From JAFCEV01 sp964473005 (lineage in GTDB: Archaea; Nanobdellota; Nanobdellia; Pacearchaeales; GW2011-AR1): a stretch of 14,853 bases of DNA. Below, piece by piece: positions 11,294-14,853 of the stretch (positions are counted from its first letter, which is position 1; every line of letters starts with the position of its first letter). A program made the translations under genes and the position numbers. Under the pieces are notes generated by a model. That model was not told where the DNA came from. It saw only the letters and a list, made by a program, of their open reading frames with translations, and did no database searches. The stretch is taken from contig CAYYME010000013.1 in NCBI GenBank assembly GCA_964473005.1, forward strand, positions 1 to 14,853, given 5' to 3'.

Positions 11294-11896
11294 ATGAAAA
11301 CACTTTTTATTCCTGCAAGTTCAAAGGCAAAGATAAATAAAAATAAAATAAAATCTCTTTCAAAAAAACTCCCAAAAAATCTGGCTATTGCCTATTCTGT
11401 GCAGTACAGGGATTTGGCTTTTGAGATAAGATATCTTCTCTCTGAGCATAATATAACCAAAATCATCCAGATTTTGGGATGCAGCAGGCCGGAATTTCCA
11501 AAAAACACCCGGGCTGTTCTGTTAATAGGCTCTGGAAGATTTCATGCAATTGCCCTTGCTTATGAAACAAAGCTTCCTATTTATATATTAGAGAAGGACA
11601 ACCTGAACAGAATATCAAAAGAAGAGATTGAATTGTTTGAAAGAAAACAAAAAGCCACTTATTTGAAATTCCTGAATTCAGAAAAAGTCGGAATAATTGT
11701 CTCAACAAAACCAGGGCAGCAGAATCTGAAAAAAGCCTTGGCTCTGAGAAAGAAGCTGAAAAAGAGCTCTTATTTATTTATAGCAAATAATATTGACAAA
11801 AGTGAATTTGAAAATTTTGGTTTGGAATCCTGGATAAATACTGCCTGCCCAAGGCTGGATATGGACAGCAGTATAATAAATATATCAAAACTTTGA
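11294..11896 (+). CDS. Short Dph2-like protein (diphthamide synthase family, first domain missing)
   Basis: Dph2 is a radical-SAM-like [4Fe-4S] enzyme that begins diphthamide synthesis on elongation factor 2. Archaeal Dph2 is about 330-340 aa in three similar domains, each giving one cluster cysteine. This 200-aa product matches only domains 2 and 3: ILGCSRP (Cys63), then LLIGSGRFHAIALAYETKLPIYIL (76-99), GIIVSTKPGQ (133-142) and the domain-3 signature NTACPRLDMD (182-191, Cys185). Domain 1, with the first cysteine, is absent; a leaderless promoter places the start at this ATG, so it is not a missed upstream exon. It may pair with another subunit, or have a different role. Confidence 0.8.
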   Translation: MKTLFIPASSKAKINKNKIKSLSKKLPKNLAIAYSVQYRDLAFEIRYLLSEHNITKIIQILGCSRPEFPKNTRAVLLIGSGRFHAIALAYETKLPIYILEKDNLNRISKEEIELFERKQKATYLKFLNSEKVGIIVSTKPGQQNLKKALALRKKLKKSSYLFIANNIDKSEFENFGLESWINTACPRLDMDSSIINISKL

Positions 11897-12060
11897 AGAA
11901 ATTTTTATTTAATATGGTTGAATACACTTGCTATTAATATATTCTAACCTTTATTACCAAACCTATCTCATCTGGATATAATCTTAACTTTTTTAGGGCT
12001 ATTTTAATGATTCATTTATTATATTTATCTTAAACAGTTTTATCCTTTGCCTATACAAAC
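11897..12060. other. Intergenic gap between convergent genes
   Basis: 164 bp of very AT-rich DNA with no ORF. Plus-strand T runs near 11902-11907 and 11988-11995 could terminate the Dph2-like transcript. I see no structured RNA or further gene. Confidence 0.5.
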
Positions 12061-12447
12061 TTAAACGTGGGCAATTGAGAAAACTGTTTTTAGAGCTACG
12101 AGAATTGTTGCAGGAACAAATAATACCAATAATGCTGCGAATATAGAAGATACTGCATCTCCAATTCCTATTCCGATTAAAGAACCAGAAACACTTTCCA
12201 TGCCGAATTTGCTGACAACAACCAAAACAGCCCCTGCAATCATGAATGTCTGGGAATCTTTTCCTGTAACATTCAGGGCTCCGACAATCAGTCCGAGAAT
12301 AATAAGCACTCCATAAATCTGTGCACTATATCTTGATAATTCAGGAATCGGGATTAAACTTGTTCCAACACCGATTATAATTGCAATTACCACCCCTATC
12401 AGAAAAGTCCATGCACCGATACTATTCTCCCTAGATTTAATCACCAT
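12061..12447 (-). CDS. Hypothetical membrane protein with four transmembrane helices (128 aa)
   Basis: Not recognised. Four hydrophobic helices are visible at about 12-32, 44-60, 67-82 and 96-122, with short loops rich in Gly, Ser and small residues, and a short soluble N-terminus (MVIKSREN). No catalytic or binding motif is seen. A minus-strand TATA box at 12470-12477 puts the transcription start one base before the ATG, so it has its own leaderless promoter, divergent from the S-layer-like gene. It may be an envelope protein by context only. Confidence 0.8.
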   Translation of the reverse strand: MVIKSRENSIGAWTFLIGVVIAIIIGVGTSLIPIPELSRYSAQIYGVLIILGLIVGALNVTGKDSQTFMIAGAVLVVVSKFGMESVSGSLIGIGIGDAVSSIFAALLVLFVPATILVALKTVFSIAHV

Positions 12448-12469
12448 TTATCAAAATAAATTCCAACGA

Positions 12470-12477
12470 TATATAAA
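12470..12477 (-). promoter_or_regulatory. TATA box of the four-helix membrane protein gene
   Basis: Reads TTTATATA on the minus strand, centred 26.5 bp from the ATG at 12447. Confidence 0.7.
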
Positions 12478-12524
12478 CTTTTTGAAAACCCTACATGCAA
12501 GATATATTTTAAATAACAGAAAAC

Positions 12525-12532
12525 TTTATAAA
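12525..12532 (+). promoter_or_regulatory. TATA box of the S-layer-like gene
   Basis: TTTATAAA predicts a transcription start near 12554. That is between two in-frame ATGs (12549 and 12561) and favours 12561, with a leader of about seven bases. Confidence 0.7.
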
Positions 12533-12560
12533 CATCCGTAATTGTCAAATGACAACACAA

Positions 12561-14222
12561 ATGAAAAACAAAACATTAAGTTTGTTAGGTGTGGGCATTT
12601 TAGCGTTGGTATTTTTAGTCGGAGTTGCTAGTGCTGCTGTTACTTTTAATCCGACTACTCTATCAGCTACAGTTGAGCAGGGAGATTCTGTAACACTTTC
12701 TTTTACAGTTACAGAAAATGATACTGAAGATTTTACAAATATTCTTTTTGATGATCCAGTTACTTTAACTTTAGGAACTACTAATACTTTTGATACTTCA
12801 GCCATCTCAAACCCCATTTCTTCTTTGAGTAAGGGACAAACAAGCCCTAGTATGTCTTTATCTGTTAGTGTTCCAGAAACTCAGCAAGTTGGTTTATATA
12901 TGGGAACATTGGTTTTAACTGCAACAGAAGGCAATGCTGATCTTCTTATTAAAATAACCGTTGTAGAACCATTAACAAAAAGAATCTGTGCATATGATGA
13001 CGGAGTTACAGCAAACGACGCGGAACTTAAGGTAAACATAAGGGACATCTCAGTATTAAGTGGTTTTGGAGATGATAACGAATGGTTACCTCTTGACGAA
13101 GTTGAAGTTGAAATAAGAGTAGAAAACGACGGAAAGTATGATGTTGATGATATCTCACTTGAATGGGGGATTGTTGGAGATGATTTGGATGATGATTGGG
13201 TTGTTGAATTTGATGAAATAGATGAATTCAATCTTAAAGATGGAGATGAAGACAGTTTTACAATAACTTTCAGAATAGATGAAGATGATTTGGATATGGA
13301 TTTAGAAGATATTGTTGGTAATGATTATAATCTTGTTGTAAGAGCAACAGGAACAATTGATGATAGTGATGCAGACGCTCTTGATGGTGCAAAAAACTGT
13401 GCAGCAGATTTTGAGTCAGTCTCAGTCCAGGATGAAAGAGACTTCGTGATTGTTGATAATATTCAGATGGAAGAGGCACTAGATACAGTTGCATGCGGAA
13501 CTATAGTCCACCTCACAGCAGATGTTTGGAATATTGGTGATGATCAGGATGATGTTTATGTAGTTATTTATAATAAAGAGTTAGGAGTCAATGAGGAAGT
13601 TGAGGTTGGAGACATTGATGCCTTCGACAAAGAAGAAATAAGTTTTGGATTCCAGATTCCTGAAGGCATGAAAGAGCAATGGTATACTCTTAAATTCACA
13701 GTTTACGATGAAGATAATGATGTTTATCAGAATGATTACGACGACGAGGATTCAGTTACAGATTTTTCTCTTAAAGTACAAGGAAACTGCGCCCTCCCTC
13801 AGGCGACTATGACTGCTAGCCTTGAATCAGGAGGAAAAGCAGGAAAATCAATGGTTGTCAGGGCAACAATCACAAATCCAGGAAAAGAATTAACTATATA
13901 TTCAATCAGTGCTAAAGGTTATGAAACATGGGCTTCTGCAGTTAGTGTTGAGCCAAACACACTTATCTTGGAAAATCAGCAAACAGGAGAAGTTCTTTTA
14001 ACAATTGATGTTAATGCAAATGTAGCGGGAGATAAGTTATTCAATGTAGAAGTTTATTCAGAAGGAGAGCTTGTATTGAGCCAGCCAGTTTCTGTTTCAG
14101 TGCAAAAAGCATTTATTCCGATAGGAAACGAACTATCAACAGGATTGATAATTGCAATAAGTGTTGTTCTTCTTGTAATAATTATAGTTCTTGCAGTAAG
14201 AGCCGGAAGAAAAAAGAAATAA
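12561..14222 (+). CDS. Secreted, membrane-anchored surface protein (S-layer-like)
   Basis: The N-terminus is a signal peptide: basic MKNKT, a hydrophobic core, and a VASA|A cleavage site near residue 25. The long outside part is beta-rich with repeated Ig/CARDB-like stretches (for example VTLSFTVTEND, VEVEIRVENDGKYDVDDI, VVRATITNPGKELTIYS), strongly acidic Asp/Glu runs in the middle (about 190-290), and four cysteines (CAYDD, NCAAD, ACGTI, NCALP). The C-terminus is one membrane helix (about 525-545) followed by RAGRKKK. This layout resembles proteins annotated as putative S-layer proteins in Pacearchaeota-type genomes. I prefer ATG 12561 over 12549 from the TATA position and signal-peptide shape. 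Confidence 0.85.
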   Translation: MKNKTLSLLGVGILALVFLVGVASAAVTFNPTTLSATVEQGDSVTLSFTVTENDTEDFTNILFDDPVTLTLGTTNTFDTSAISNPISSLSKGQTSPSMSLSVSVPETQQVGLYMGTLVLTATEGNADLLIKITVVEPLTKRICAYDDGVTANDAELKVNIRDISVLSGFGDDNEWLPLDEVEVEIRVENDGKYDVDDISLEWGIVGDDLDDDWVVEFDEIDEFNLKDGDEDSFTITFRIDEDDLDMDLEDIVGNDYNLVVRATGTIDDSDADALDGAKNCAADFESVSVQDERDFVIVDNIQMEEALDTVACGTIVHLTADVWNIGDDQDDVYVVIYNKELGVNEEVEVGDIDAFDKEEISFGFQIPEGMKEQWYTLKFTVYDEDNDVYQNDYDDEDSVTDFSLKVQGNCALPQATMTASLESGGKAGKSMVVRATITNPGKELTIYSISAKGYETWASAVSVEPNTLILENQQTGEVLLTIDVNANVAGDKLFNVEVYSEGELVLSQPVSVSVQKAFIPIGNELSTGLIIAISVVLLVIIIVLAVRAGRKKK

Positions 14223-14261
14223 ATTTTTTTATTTCAGAAAAAAAAGAGGAGAAGTTATTAT

Positions 14262-14681
14262 ATGAAAAAACTAATTAATTTAATTTTCGGGTTTCTTCTT
14301 GTACCTTCTTTAACTTTTTCACAGGATTTTTTTCCTGAACTTTTTAAAGATTACAGAAAAAATGGGAACGAATTATTTTCAAATGGTGCTCCAATAATAA
14401 ATATAAATAATTTCTTATACAAAATTAGACTCTATGATGTAAATAAAGATTCTATTGAAGACATTATAGAAGCTTATCTTATAACAGGCTTCTCTGATAA
14501 AGGATTTGAAACATTAAAAGAACCACAATATTATTTTCTTGATTTTAATATGGATAAGAAGATAGATAATTATGAATTCTTGGTAGATAAGGAAATGGAT
14601 GGGTTAAATGGCAATGAAGAACTAATATATTTAAAACCAGAAAAAAGAACTAGCTTTTCAAAAAAAGAGATTAAATTATAA
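14262..14681 (+). CDS. Secreted small protein with EF-hand-like calcium loops (139 aa)
   Basis: The N-terminus is a signal peptide (MKKLINLIFGFLLVPSLTFSQ, cleaved near residue 20). The mature part contains DVNKDSIEDIIE and DFNMDKKIDNYE, each fitting the 12-residue EF-hand/dockerin calcium loop (acidic or Asn at positions 1, 3, 5, 9 and Glu at 12). A weaker third, DKEMDGLNGNEE, follows closely. The family is unknown. AGAGGAG at 14245-14251 is a good Shine-Dalgarno ten bases before the ATG, and the gene is 39 bp behind the surface-protein gene, so co-expression is likely. Codons are very AT-rich. Confidence 0.78.
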   Translation: MKKLINLIFGFLLVPSLTFSQDFFPELFKDYRKNGNELFSNGAPIININNFLYKIRLYDVNKDSIEDIIEAYLITGFSDKGFETLKEPQYYFLDFNMDKKIDNYEFLVDKEMDGLNGNEELIYLKPEKRTSFSKKEIKL

Positions 14682-14730
14682 TTCTTTTTAAAACCTTAAA
14701 ATACTTAAATAGTTTTCTGCTAGAATAATT

Positions 14731-14853
14731 ATGAAAAAAGAGATGTCAAGGAGACTAAAAGATATTCTTGTGCGGTATGTAATTCTTGTTTTAATTGCTC
14801 TTCCTATTCTCTGGCTCTTTTATGCTGTCTTTGCTCCTCTTACAATTTATCCT
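14731..14853 (+). CDS. Partial membrane protein, possibly an archaeosortase/exosortase-family protein
   Basis: An ATG at 14731 opens a frame with a basic N-terminus (MKKEMSRRLKDIL) and a first membrane helix (about 16-34) ending in FAPLTIYP, and it runs off the window with no stop. The turn after the first helix resembles the FTPLTIYPVYF-type segment I recall from archaeal exosortase-family proteins, and such enzymes act on surface proteins like the one encoded upstream. With 41 residues this stays tentative. A CTTAAATA box at 14704-14711 fits a near-leaderless start. Confidence 0.45.
   Translation, partial: MKKEMSRRLKDILVRYVILVLIALPILWLFYAVFAPLTIYP

Noticed and set aside
1..14853. CRISPR array, insertion sequence, rRNA or integrated virus
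   Set aside because: No regularly spaced repeats, transposase motifs, rRNA signatures or capsid/integrase genes were seen on either strand.

Overview
This window is AT-rich archaeal chromosome. It encodes archaeal-type information-processing proteins: L1, L11 beside Spt5 and SecE, aIF5A with a hypusine loop, eL40, eL43, Rpo12/RpoP and prefoldin beta. It also has FtsZ with SepF, an M50 site-2-type protease, a Dph2-like protein, and a tRNA-Pro carrying a bulge-helix-bulge (BHB) intron. Very short gaps, many small hypothetical membrane proteins and an S-layer-like protein with a C-terminal membrane anchor suggest a DPANN archaeon. A Pacearchaeota/Woesearchaeota-type lineage is my best guess, but that rests on gene style and not on a marker phylogeny.

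Layout: (1) 1-980, minus strand: L1, a 104-aa unknown, and the first codons of another gene running off the edge. L1 is preceded by an unusually long, GC-richer leader (981 to about 1110). (2) 1198-1822, plus strand: a small Rossmann-like protein and an 87-aa unknown. (3) 3929 down to 1834, minus strand: aIF5A, eL40 and the site-2-type protease. (4) 3980-4915, plus strand: an FKBP-type prolyl isomerase and a small membrane protein. (5) 5681-4926, minus strand: a membrane-anchored DUF218/YdcF-like protein. (6) 5762-8582, plus strand: FtsZ, a 90-aa unknown, SecE, Spt5, L11. (7) 8594-9551: a LAGLIDADG endonuclease reading directly into an intron-containing tRNA-Pro(UGG). (8) 9562-11896, plus strand: a small unknown, eL43, a leader ORF plus RpoP, prefoldin beta, SepF, a one-helix microprotein and a short Dph2-like protein. 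(9) 12447-14853: a four-helix membrane protein (minus strand), then an S-layer-like surface protein, a secreted EF-hand-like protein, and the start of a membrane protein that may be an archaeosortase.

Two things stand out. First, promoter geometry is very regular. In at least seven genes the centre of an 8-bp TATA box lies exactly 25.5 bp from the A of the start ATG, which implies leaderless mRNAs. This rule resets three start codons (1198, 3929, 12561), supports a leaderless 39-codon ORF overlapping rpoP, and shows one palindromic TATA box placed symmetrically between aIF5A and the FKBP gene. Second, the tRNA-Pro has a 37-nt intron in its D-loop, not its anticodon loop, and a homing endonuclease gene ends inside the tRNA. 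A D-arm-like sequence also precedes that endonuclease gene.

Functionally the window combines translation and transcription core genes, protein export and folding (SecE, prefoldin, FKBP, S2P), the archaeal FtsZ/SepF division pair, and a cell-surface cluster. No CRISPR array, insertion sequence or rRNA is visible.
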